From: Oscillospiraceae bacterium
GTDB lineage: Bacteria; Bacillota; Clostridia; Oscillospirales; Oscillospiraceae
Assembly (NCBI GenBank): GCA_902783825.1
Contig: CACZSJ010000181.1
Location: 1 to 5,500, forward strand
Length of the DNA: 5,500 bases
Direction of reading: 5' to 3'
Below, piece after piece: positions 1 to 5,398 of this stretch; within the stretch, counting starts at the first letter, position 1; each line of letters starts with the position of its first letter. The position numbers and the translations under genes were made by a program. The notes beneath the pieces are model-generated. The model was not told the DNA's origin. It ran no database searches and saw only the letters and a list, made by a program, of their open reading frames with translations.

Positions 1-233
1 CGGTAACGCTCGATATCCTTCTTCGCCAGATAGTCCAGCAGACGGCGGCGCTTGCCGACCATCTTGTACATGCCCAGACGGCTGTGGTCGTCATGGGGAT
101 GCTTCTTCAGATGCTCGGTCAGCTCGCGGATGCGCTGGGTGAGAATGGCCACCTGGACCTCGGGAGAGCCCGTGTCCTTCTCGTGGGTCGCGTTGTCGGT
201 GATAACCTGGGTCTTGACTTCCTTGGTGATCAT
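1..233 (-). CDS. rpsO: 30S ribosomal protein S15, C-terminus cut by window edge
   Basis: S15 is a primary-binding protein of the small ribosomal subunit that binds the 16S rRNA central domain and forms a bridge to the large subunit. The window holds 77 complete codons from ATG at 233. About a dozen C-terminal residues of the usual 89 lie beyond position 1. The family signature is clear: GSPEVQVA (residues 22-29), RIRELTEHLKKH (34-45), DDHSRLG (48-54) and MVGKRRRLLDYL (58-69). The start is supported by an AAAGGAGA ribosome-binding site at 241-248, 7 nt upstream. In many S15 proteins the HSR motif continues as HSRRGL; here it reads HSRLGM, so one conserved arginine is replaced by leucine. The gene has its own strong promoter (345-373) and a structured leader. 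In many bacteria pnp follows rpsO, but that region is outside the window. Confidence 0.97.
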   Translation of the reverse strand, partial: MITKEVKTQVITDNATHEKDTGSPEVQVAILTQRIRELTEHLKKHPHDDHSRLGMYKMVGKRRRLLDYLAKKDIERY

Positions 234-338
234 GTGCGTTTCTCCTTTCAGATTCTGCTATACCCAACAGCCAGGTCAAAGGCGGAAAGGACACCGCATC
301 GGCGGCATGACCCTCTGACATAGTCTGCGGGCGCGTAC
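234..338 (-). promoter_or_regulatory. rpsO 5' leader with a hairpin, candidate S15 autoregulatory site
   Basis: The inferred leader runs from the predicted start near 338 to the ATG. Its clearest structure is a hairpin at 287-314. A CCGC/GCGG stem closes a four-base loop (298-301). It is extended by two G-U wobble pairs and one A-U pair, then after a two-base bulge by a run of G-C, G-U and U-A pairs. S15 is known to repress its own translation in several phyla through leader RNAs that often contain G-U/G-C motifs. Assigning that role here is inference, because I did not match it to a specific published leader class. Confidence 0.35.
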
Positions 339-344
339 TCCGGT

Positions 345-373
345 ATAGTACCATTCCCGCCCGGGGAAGTCAA
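345..373 (-). promoter_or_regulatory. Sigma-A type promoter of rpsO
   Basis: On the minus strand, TTGACT (368-373) is followed by a 17-nt spacer and TACTAT (345-350). Each hexamer has five of six consensus bases and the spacing is optimal. An A/T-rich stretch with A- and T-tracts lies just upstream (374-401) and could act as an UP element. Transcription would start near 338, giving a leader of about 105 nt before the rpsO ATG. Strength and position fit a ribosomal protein gene. Confidence 0.8.
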
Positions 374-386
374 GAAAAATCTGCAA

Positions 387-450
387 AAACACCGCCTTTT
401 GTTGACGCGGATGCCACGGGAATGATAAGATACCCGTTGAAACACCGCCT
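387..450. repeat. 11-bp direct repeat flanking a promoter
   Basis: AAACACCGCCT occurs at 387-397 and again, identically, at 440-450. The 53-bp start-to-start distance is close to five turns of B-DNA. The copies sit just upstream of the -35 (402) and just downstream of the -10 (431) of the plus-strand promoter. The left copy also lies just upstream of the rpsO -35. They could be binding sites for a regulator that contacts both copies on the same face of the helix, or a chance duplication; no regulator is identified. Confidence 0.45.
402..431 (+). promoter_or_regulatory. Putative promoter of the rightward membrane-protein gene
   Basis: TTGACG (402-407) is separated by 18 nt from TAAGAT (426-431), which matches four of six bases of the -10 consensus. 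Transcription would begin near 438, about 34 nt before the ATG at 472. The two divergent -35 elements are 28 bp apart, back to back with the rpsO promoter. It is weaker than the rpsO promoter. Confidence 0.55.
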
Positions 451-471
451 GGAAGGGAGTCCTGTGTCCGT

Positions 472-831
472 ATGATCAAACGCTTTCGCAATCTGAAGTG
501 GAGCTCGCTTGTGGTCCACATGCTGATCACCTTGGCCTATCCGGTGGCCAAAGCGCTGCTTTCCTCCCGCAACCGGCTGCTGGTCTTTACGGACGCCCTG
601 ACCATTCTGGCCCTGGTGCTCCTGGCCGGTGGCGTCGTGGTCTCTCTGTTTCTGCACGGAGATTTTGACATTACCGGCTTTGCCCTGCGTCGCGGAATCC
701 GCCGCGAAAAGGACTATTCGGCCTATCTGGCGGACAAAAAGGAAAAAAGAGAGGCAGCGTTTAACTATCCTCTCTTTCTTGGTCTTGTGTACTTGTTGCT
801 TTCCGGAATCCTGGCTTACGGCTTTCTTTAA
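472..831 (+). CDS. Small three-helix membrane protein, DUF3899-like
   Basis: This is a 119-residue protein of unknown function. Three hydrophobic helices are visible at about residues 11-30, 38-61 and 99-118. Between the second and third lies a basic, charged cytoplasmic-type loop with GDFDITGF (63-70), ALRR (71-74) and DYSAYLADKKEKRE (81-94). This layout, with a Gly/Asp-Phe-Asp motif after helix 2 and a Tyr/Lys/Glu-rich loop before the last helix, resembles my recollection of the DUF3899 family of Bacillota; that match is from memory and is not certain. No signal peptide or catalytic motif is evident. The only in-frame start near the upstream signals is ATG 472. A GGAAGGGAG ribosome-binding site at 451-459 is rather far away, at 12 nt. 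The gene appears monocistronic with its own promoter (402-431). Its stop overlaps the stop of the convergent oppF, and its codons 92-102 contain the likely terminator hairpin of the transporter operon. Confidence 0.85.
   Translation: MIKRFRNLKWSSLVVHMLITLAYPVAKALLSSRNRLLVFTDALTILALVLLAGGVVVSLFLHGDFDITGFALRRGIRREKDYSAYLADKKEKREAAFNYPLFLGLVYLLLSGILAYGFL
743..777 (-). terminator. Intrinsic terminator of the peptide-transport operon, inside the convergent gene
   Basis: On the minus strand, AAAGAGAGG (769-777) pairs perfectly with CCTCTCTTT (746-754) across a 14-nt loop. The descending arm runs into six consecutive T residues (743-748), followed by CC and another five-T tract (736-740). It begins 50 nt after the oppF stop codon, as expected for the end of this operon. 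On the plus strand the same hairpin is followed only by CTTGG, so it should act mainly against leftward transcription. The T-tract is the complement of the lysine/arginine-rich codons of the membrane protein gene. The stem has only four or five strong pairs, so efficiency may be moderate. Confidence 0.6.
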
Positions 832-1796
832 GCCTTCTCCCGCTCCAGCTTCTCCAGCTTCGCTTCGTAGCCTTCGAATTCCAGGTCGGTCGCAAAGACA
901 AAGTGTCCCGGGCGAATCTCCCGTAGGCTGCGCGCCGCTCCCGACTGGTCCAGCTGGGAAGGATCATACACGATGTGTTTGCGCTCCTTTTCCACCAGGG
1001 GATCCGGCATGGGCACCGTAGAAAGCAGCGAAATCGTGTAAGGATGCAAGGGATATTGGAACAGGGTTTCCGAGTCCGCGATCTCCACGATCTCACCCAT
1101 GTGGATCACAGCGATCCTGTCCGCGATGAAGCGGACCACGGAGAGGTCGTGGGCGATGAACAGGTACGTCAGATTCTTTTCTGCCTTCAGCCTGTTCATC
1201 AGATTCAGCACCTGTGCGCGAATGGACACGTCCAGGGCGGAAATCGGCTCGTCGGCTACAATGAACTTGGGATCCATGATCATGGCCCGGGCGATACCCA
1301 CCCGCTGGCGCTGGCCGCCGGAAAACTCATGAGGATAGCGGGACTTGTGCTCCGGCAGCAGGCCCACGCTCTGCAGCGCCCGGTCTACCTTGGCCACCCG
1401 ATCCTCTTCGTTTTCATACAGATGGAAATTGTACAGCCCTTCGGAGATGCAGTACTCAATGGTGGCCCGCTCGTTCAAAGAGGCCGCCGGGTCCTGGAAG
1501 ATCATCTGGATGTTCCGGACCACGTTCCGGTCCTCCTCCCGGGAGATTTTTCCGGAGATGCGCTTGCCCTCGAACAAAATCTCACCCGCGCTGCAGGGAT
1601 TGATGCGCAGGATGGCGCGGCCCAACGTGGTCTTGCCGGAGCCGGATTCCCCCACCAGCGCAAAGGTCTCTCCCTTATAAATGTCGAAATTCGCGTCTTT
1701 CACGGCGACGAATTTCTTTTTATTTCCCACATCGAAGGAGATGTCCACATGCCGGATGGACAGGATCACTTCTCTGTCTGTGTATTCATTCGACAT
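828..1796 (-). CDS. oppF: Oligopeptide ABC transporter ATP-binding protein OppF (AmiF type)
   Basis: This is one of the two ATPase subunits of the peptide importer; it forms a cytoplasmic nucleotide-binding dimer with OppD. Its 322 residues show every ABC landmark: Walker A GESGSGKT (49-56), Q-loop FQDP (100-103), signature FSGGQ (158-162) followed by RQRVGIARA, Walker B FIVADE with catalytic Glu183, D-loop SALD (186-189) and H-loop His216. The HPYT motif (251-254) marks the C-terminal domain typical of Opp/Dpp ATPases. The four-cysteine cluster found in that domain in some family members is absent. The ATG at 1796 is preceded at 6 nt by AAGGGGGGAG (1803-1812), and the gene overlaps the end of oppD by 11 nt, suggesting translational coupling. 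It is the last gene of the operon. A dipeptide transporter (DppF) is an alternative by family, but the neighbouring AmiC/AmiD-like permeases favour oligopeptides. Confidence 0.93.
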   Translation of the reverse strand: MSNEYTDREVILSIRHVDISFDVGNKKKFVAVKDANFDIYKGETFALVGESGSGKTTLGRAILRINPCSAGEILFEGKRISGKISREEDRNVVRNIQMIFQDPAASLNERATIEYCISEGLYNFHLYENEEDRVAKVDRALQSVGLLPEHKSRYPHEFSGGQRQRVGIARAMIMDPKFIVADEPISALDVSIRAQVLNLMNRLKAEKNLTYLFIAHDLSVVRFIADRIAVIHMGEIVEIADSETLFQYPLHPYTISLLSTVPMPDPLVEKERKHIVYDPSQLDQSGAARSLREIRPGHFVFATDLEFEGYEAKLEKLEREKA

Positions 1797-2859
1797 GGAA
1801 GGCTCCCCCCTTATCCGTCATCTTTTTGATCTTTTCGTGCAGATCCTGGATCACCGCGGGCTTTTCCAGCTTCGGCGCCCTGGGATCCAGCAGCCAGGTC
1901 TTGGCATAATGGGTATCGCTCACCCGGAAGAAGGGCGGCTCCTCCACGAAGTCGATCTTGAGCGCATGCTCGTTCCGGGGCGCGAAGGCGTCTCCCTTGA
2001 TCTCGTTATACAGGGAGGGCGGCGTGCCCGTGATGTAGTACAGCTCTTCTCCCTTCACCCCCAGCTGCGGCAGGCTGGACAGCAGCGCCCAGGTATAGGG
2101 ATGGCGGGGATCGAAGAAGACTTCTTCCACCGTGCCGTATTCGATGATCTGGCCGCCGTACATGACGCCTACCCGATCCGCCACATTGGCCACCACGCCC
2201 AGGTCGTGAGTGATGTACAGCGTGGTGAATTTCAGTTCCCGCTGCAGGTCTCGGATCAGGGCGATGATCTGCGCCTGGATGGTTACGTCCAGCGCCGTAG
2301 TGGGCTCGTCGCAGATCAGAATCTCCGGGTGACAGGACAGGGCGATGGCGATGACGATGCGCTGGCGCATGCCACCGGAATATTGGAACGGATACTCGTT
2401 GAAGCGGTCCGCCGCGTTTTTGATGCCCACCCGCTCCATCAGCTCGATGGCTTGGGCCTTGGCCTCCGACGCGGAAACCCCTTGATGCTTCTCGATAACC
2501 TCGGTAATCTGAGAGCCGATGGTCCGGATGGGGTTGAGGGAGGTCATGGGATCCTGGAAGATAGTGGCGATTTTCGCGCCGCGGATACCCTCCCAGTCCT
2601 TGTCGCTTTTCAGCTTGGTCAGATCCTTGCCGTGGAACATGACCGAGCCCTTTGTCACGGAGCCGTTGGACTCCAGCATGCCGGTAAAGGTTTTGGTGAA
2701 CACGGATTTTCCCGAGCCGCTCTCGCCCACGATGGCGAAGGTTTCCCCTTCATACAGATCCAGAGACACACCGCGAATCGCCGTAAGATACCGGTCGCGG
2801 ACGCGGAACTGCACCTCTACGTCCTTGGCGGACAGAATGATGTTTCTGTTTTCTTCCAT
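1786..2859 (-). CDS. oppD: Oligopeptide ABC transporter ATP-binding protein OppD (AmiE type)
   Basis: This is the second ATPase subunit, 357 residues, close to the roughly 355 of pneumococcal AmiE. Visible motifs are Walker A GESGSGKS (45-52), Q-loop FQDP (101-104), signature YSGGM (160-164) followed by RQRIVIAIAL, Walker B ILICDE with catalytic Glu185, D-loop TALD (188-191) and H-loop His218. The C-terminal peptide-transporter domain begins near HPYT (253-256). It carries GDAFAPRNEHALKID (289-303) and THYAKTWLL (316-324). In Fe-S-containing relatives, cysteines follow APR and occur in the later CWL-like motif; here they are Asn and Thr, so no cluster can form by the usual ligands. ATG 2859 has AAGGGGGG (2866-2873) 6 nt upstream, which overlaps the oppC stop codon. 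OppD and OppF both keep a full set of catalytic residues. Confidence 0.94.
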   Translation of the reverse strand: MEENRNIILSAKDVEVQFRVRDRYLTAIRGVSLDLYEGETFAIVGESGSGKSVFTKTFTGMLESNGSVTKGSVMFHGKDLTKLKSDKDWEGIRGAKIATIFQDPMTSLNPIRTIGSQITEVIEKHQGVSASEAKAQAIELMERVGIKNAADRFNEYPFQYSGGMRQRIVIAIALSCHPEILICDEPTTALDVTIQAQIIALIRDLQRELKFTTLYITHDLGVVANVADRVGVMYGGQIIEYGTVEEVFFDPRHPYTWALLSSLPQLGVKGEELYYITGTPPSLYNEIKGDAFAPRNEHALKIDFVEEPPFFRVSDTHYAKTWLLDPRAPKLEKPAVIQDLHEKIKKMTDKGGAFHVE

Positions 2860-2871
2860 AGTCTGCCCCCC

Positions 2872-3798
2872 TTACATGTGCGTGCGCGGATCGGCAGCGT
2901 CAGCCAGCTTCTGTCCCACGATATACAGGGAAATGGAGATGATGGCCAAAACGCTGACCGGAATCCAGAACAGGTGCGGATAGCCGTTCATGTACGAGGT
3001 ATACATGGCGATGGACTGGCCAAGAGAAGCGTTGGTGGTGCCCAGCCCCAGGCCCATCCAAGAGAGAAACACCTCATAAGAAATCAAGGTGGGAATCTGC
3101 CGGGACGCATAGGTCATGATTACGGAGATCAGATAGGGCAGCACGTTCTTCATGATCATGGTCCAGGTCCCCGTACCCAGACACTTGGAGGCCATGTTGT
3201 ACTCCCTGTCCCGAATGATCATTACCTGGGTACGGATGAAGTAGGCTACAAAAACCCATTCCGTACAGGTCATGGTAATGATCAGCGAGCGCATACCGGC
3301 GCCCAACACGTAGGACAGGATCATGGCCAGCAGCAGGAAGGGGATGTTGGAGATGACGTTGTACACCTCAAGCATCCAGCGGTCCATGCGCTTGGAAAAG
3401 CCCCAGAGGGCTCCGATGGGAATGCCCACGATCATATTGATGGCCGTACAGACAAAGCTGACGATGATGGAGTTGCGGGCGCCGGCCCACACCGCGTCAA
3501 AGACCTCGTTTCCCACATGGTCCGTGCCGAAGATATGCTCGGCGCTGGGCTTGAGGAACTTCATGGAGGCATTGTTGATGTTGGGCGTAACAATGGGGCT
3601 GTAGCCCGACAGCTTGGGCTGGATCAGCGCGAAGCACAGAATAAAAACCAGCAGGATCGCCACCGCCACGGTGAACTTGTTCTTGAAGAAGGTCCGCCAA
3701 ACCGATTTCCAATAGGAATAGCGGGGCGCGGCAATATGCTCGGACTCCAGCTCGTCAAAGGCCGCAAATTCAAACAGATTGATGTTTTCAGCTTCCAT
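2872..3798 (-). CDS. oppC: Oligopeptide ABC transporter permease OppC (AmiD type)
   Basis: This is one of the two transmembrane subunits forming the peptide channel. At 308 residues it matches AmiD in length. The N-terminal part has a cytoplasmic segment and a first helix (about 42-62). It is followed by the characteristic FGTDHVGNEVFDAVWAGARNS stretch (90-110, corresponding to the GTDxxGRD motif, with Asn in place of Arg). Further helices lie at about 111-134, 148-168, 171-192, 218-232 and 277-297. The coupling (EAA-type) loop that contacts the ATPases is NMASKCLGTGT (201-211), with Gly208 kept but the leading Glu replaced, as I recall is also true of AmiD. The protein ends in GQKLADAADPRTHM, the usual DPR tail. 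Its ATG (3796-3798) directly follows the oppB stop, and an excellent Shine-Dalgarno, AGGGAGGT (3804-3811), lies 5 nt upstream within the last codons of oppB. Confidence 0.94.
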   Translation of the reverse strand: MEAENINLFEFAAFDELESEHIAAPRYSYWKSVWRTFFKNKFTVAVAILLVFILCFALIQPKLSGYSPIVTPNINNASMKFLKPSAEHIFGTDHVGNEVFDAVWAGARNSIIVSFVCTAINMIVGIPIGALWGFSKRMDRWMLEVYNVISNIPFLLLAMILSYVLGAGMRSLIITMTCTEWVFVAYFIRTQVMIIRDREYNMASKCLGTGTWTMIMKNVLPYLISVIMTYASRQIPTLISYEVFLSWMGLGLGTTNASLGQSIAMYTSYMNGYPHLFWIPVSVLAIISISLYIVGQKLADAADPRTHM

Positions 3799-5298
3799 TT
3801 ACGACCTCCCTGCTTTCTCGCTGAGCGAAATGCGCGGATCCACCTTGGTCAGCACGATGTCGCCCGCCAGCACCGCCAGCACCGACACCGTAGAGAACAT
3901 GAAGGCCAGGGCCACGATCATCACGTTGTTGTACTGCTTGATGGCGCTGGGCAGCATCTTGCCCATGCCGCCTACGGAATAGATGGCCTCGGTGATGATG
4001 GCGCCGGTGATGCACAGCGCCAGCGAGGTGGGAATGCCGTGGGCGATGGGGATGATCGCGTTCTTGAAGATATGCTTATTGAAAATCTCCCGCTGATTGA
4101 GGCCCTTGGCCTTGGCGAATTTTACATAGTCGGCGCTCATCTGGTCCACCACGTAGCGCCGGGTCCAGAGCATCAGGCCGGCAATGGTGGGCAGAGACAG
4201 GGAGATCACCGGCAGGATCCAGGATCGCACGTCCCCCGGCCCATAGGTGGTAAACACCGAGGGCAGATTAAACAGCGTTGTGCCTAAATATCGGAAGAGG
4301 TAAATATAGGCCAGCGACGGCACGGCAATGATGAAGATGATATACACCATGCCCAGCTTATCGACCAGCTTGTCCTTGTTCCGGGCCATCAGCACGCCGA
4401 TGGGCAAGCCCAGGAAATAGGCCAGCAGCATCGCCAGGATGCCCATGCGGAAGGAGGTTCCGATCATGGAGGGCTGGTTGCGAAACACCTCGTAATCGGC
4501 ATAGTTGTCCACGAACTTTTTCCGGTCCATCCTGTCCAGGACGGACTTGTATTTGAGCGTGCCAAAGTTGATGCCCGATTCCGTCTCATAGCCGGTCTCA
4601 AACACCACGTGCCGTTTGACCTCCGTTCCCTGGGTCTGGAACAGCACCCGCATCACCTGCAGCCCCTGATAGGTAGGATAGGAAGTGCCGAAGTTGAGCT
4701 TGATGATGTTCTGGTGCAGCCAGGGGAAGCGGCTGTCCGTATACAGTAAGTATTTATGGGTGCTGCCGCTGCCGATGAGGGCCACACCGCCAGTAGGCGT
4801 CCGCCCCAGAGAGAGCGAACGCGGAAGTTCCGGGTTGTTTTCGTCCTGTACCGACCAGGGCGTATCGATGACCAAAAGCTGGCTGAGCCAGGAGGCCATG
4901 CGCTTGATGACCGGTACGTCCTTATAAGCATAGTACCGTCCGTTGCCCAGGTAGTTTTCGATTGTATAGCCTTTTTCTGTATAGATCCTTACAAAATCCT
5001 GACTCTCCGGAGAGTCGGGTGCTACGGCGGCGGCCATCTCAGGGGCGCCGGCCTGGTAGAGGGTGAGACAGTAGTCGTTGATGCGCACATAGTCCAGATA
5101 GCCCAGCTTCTCCCAGGTGGAATAGACGTATTCCGTCTTGTCGTCGGACTTGCTGCTGAGTTTGCGGTAGGTGCTGTCTTCAAAGAAAATGTTCTCCCGC
5201 GGCACCATGGTGTAGACCATGGTAAACACGATGAGCATGATGATCATGATGGAAAGGATCGATCGCAGCAGGCGTTTGGAAATATAGCCTTTTTTCAT
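3799..5298 (-). CDS. oppB: Oligopeptide ABC transporter permease OppB, long AmiC type
   Basis: This membrane subunit pairs with OppC. From ATG 5298 it has 499 residues, against about 305-320 for common OppB and about 498 for pneumococcal AmiC. Helix 1 lies at about 13-31. It is followed by a large, presumably extracytoplasmic, segment (about 32-280) and then the permease core with helices at about 282-305, 315-335, 358-378, 423-440 and 459-483. Within the long segment are GSGSTHKYLLY (176-186) and FPWLHQNIIKLNFGTSYPTY (191-210), the counterpart of the usual GDxGxS region. The ATPase-coupling loop is YVKFAKAKGL (391-400), and the protein ends with the GDIVLTKVDPR tail (479-489). An alternative in-frame ATG at 5310 would add four residues (MGPS), but the GAAGGG purine block (5311-5316) touches that ATG with no spacer. 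ATG 5298 has GGGA (5305-5308) at 6 nt and starts the typical MKK.. basic end. It lies downstream of the binding-protein gene and before oppC. Confidence 0.92.
   Translation of the reverse strand: MKKGYISKRLLRSILSIMIIMLIVFTMVYTMVPRENIFFEDSTYRKLSSKSDDKTEYVYSTWEKLGYLDYVRINDYCLTLYQAGAPEMAAAVAPDSPESQDFVRIYTEKGYTIENYLGNGRYYAYKDVPVIKRMASWLSQLLVIDTPWSVQDENNPELPRSLSLGRTPTGGVALIGSGSTHKYLLYTDSRFPWLHQNIIKLNFGTSYPTYQGLQVMRVLFQTQGTEVKRHVVFETGYETESGINFGTLKYKSVLDRMDRKKFVDNYADYEVFRNQPSMIGTSFRMGILAMLLAYFLGLPIGVLMARNKDKLVDKLGMVYIIFIIAVPSLAYIYLFRYLGTTLFNLPSVFTTYGPGDVRSWILPVISLSLPTIAGLMLWTRRYVVDQMSADYVKFAKAKGLNQREIFNKHIFKNAIIPIAHGIPTSLALCITGAIITEAIYSVGGMGKMLPSAIKQYNNVMIVALAFMFSTVSVLAVLAGDIVLTKVDPRISLSEKAGRS
3804..3811 (-). 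promoter_or_regulatory. Shine-Dalgarno of oppC embedded in the end of oppB
   Basis: AGGGAGGT on the minus strand is complementary to the 16S rRNA tail over most of its length and ends 5 nt before ATG 3798. It lies entirely within the last sense codons of oppB, and the oppB stop TAA (3799-3801) is fused to the ATG as TAAATG. Ribosomes finishing oppB are thus positioned to start oppC, which should keep the two permease halves near 1:1. Confidence 0.8.
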
Positions 5299-5304
5299 AG
5301 AAGG

Positions 5305-5316
5305 TCCCATCCCTTC
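5305..5316 (-). promoter_or_regulatory. Ribosome-binding region that decides the oppB start
   Basis: The minus strand reads AAGAAGGGATGGGACCTTCT just before ATG 5298. The block GAAGGG (5311-5316) has zero spacing to the ATG at 5310, so it cannot serve that codon. For ATG 5298 it is at 12 nt, with a second weak GGGA at 6 nt. This favours 5298, but with a suboptimal site that may lower permease synthesis relative to the binding protein. Confidence 0.5.
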
Positions 5317-5327
5317 TTAAGAGTAGA

Positions 5328-5359
5328 GAGAGCCAGAGAGGCTGTGCCGTCTGGCTCTC
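5328..5359 (-). terminator. Intercistronic stem-loop between binding-protein gene and oppB
   Basis: A perfect 10-bp stem, GAGAGCCAGA (minus-strand 5350-5359) with TCTGGCTCTC (5328-5337), is capped by a further GGC/GCC helix (5346-5348 with 5340-5342) around a three-base loop. It starts 40 nt after the binding-protein stop and ends about 30 nt before the oppB start. No U-tract follows (TCTACTCTTAAG), so it is more likely a partial terminator or an mRNA-stabilising element than a full terminator. Such elements commonly let the binding protein exceed the membrane subunits. The typing as terminator is tentative. Confidence 0.55.
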
Positions 5360-5398
5360 CCTGTTTACTTGGTCAAAGTGTAATGCTCAGATTCTGCT

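Noticed and set aside
52..323. Two overlapping plus-strand open frames opposite rpsO
   Set aside because: They are antisense to a clearly recognised S15 gene and its leader; neither has a family resemblance or a convincing ribosome-binding site.
248..657. Minus-strand open frames across the divergent intergenic region and the membrane-protein gene
   Set aside because: They cover two divergent promoters and have no ribosome-binding site or protein-like composition.
746..777. The 746-777 hairpin as a terminator for the plus-strand gene
   Set aside because: On the plus strand the stem is followed by CTTGG rather than a T-tract, and termination there would cut the gene about 17 codons before its stop.
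975..1829. 284-codon plus-strand open frame opposite oppF
   Set aside because: Mirror of the oppF coding sequence; no recognisable motifs, and the minus-strand frame has all the ABC ATPase signatures.
1681..4287. Very long open frame on the plus strand (868 codons) opposite the transporter genes
   Set aside because: It lies antisense across three genes with full family motifs, is rich in His, Gly, Asp and Gln as expected from reading GC-rich codons backwards, has no domain-like pattern, and spans gene boundaries without regard to them.
5299..5310. ATG 5310 as the oppB start
   Set aside because: The only good purine block abuts this ATG with no spacer, whereas ATG 5298 has usable spacing and gives a length and N-terminus like AmiC.
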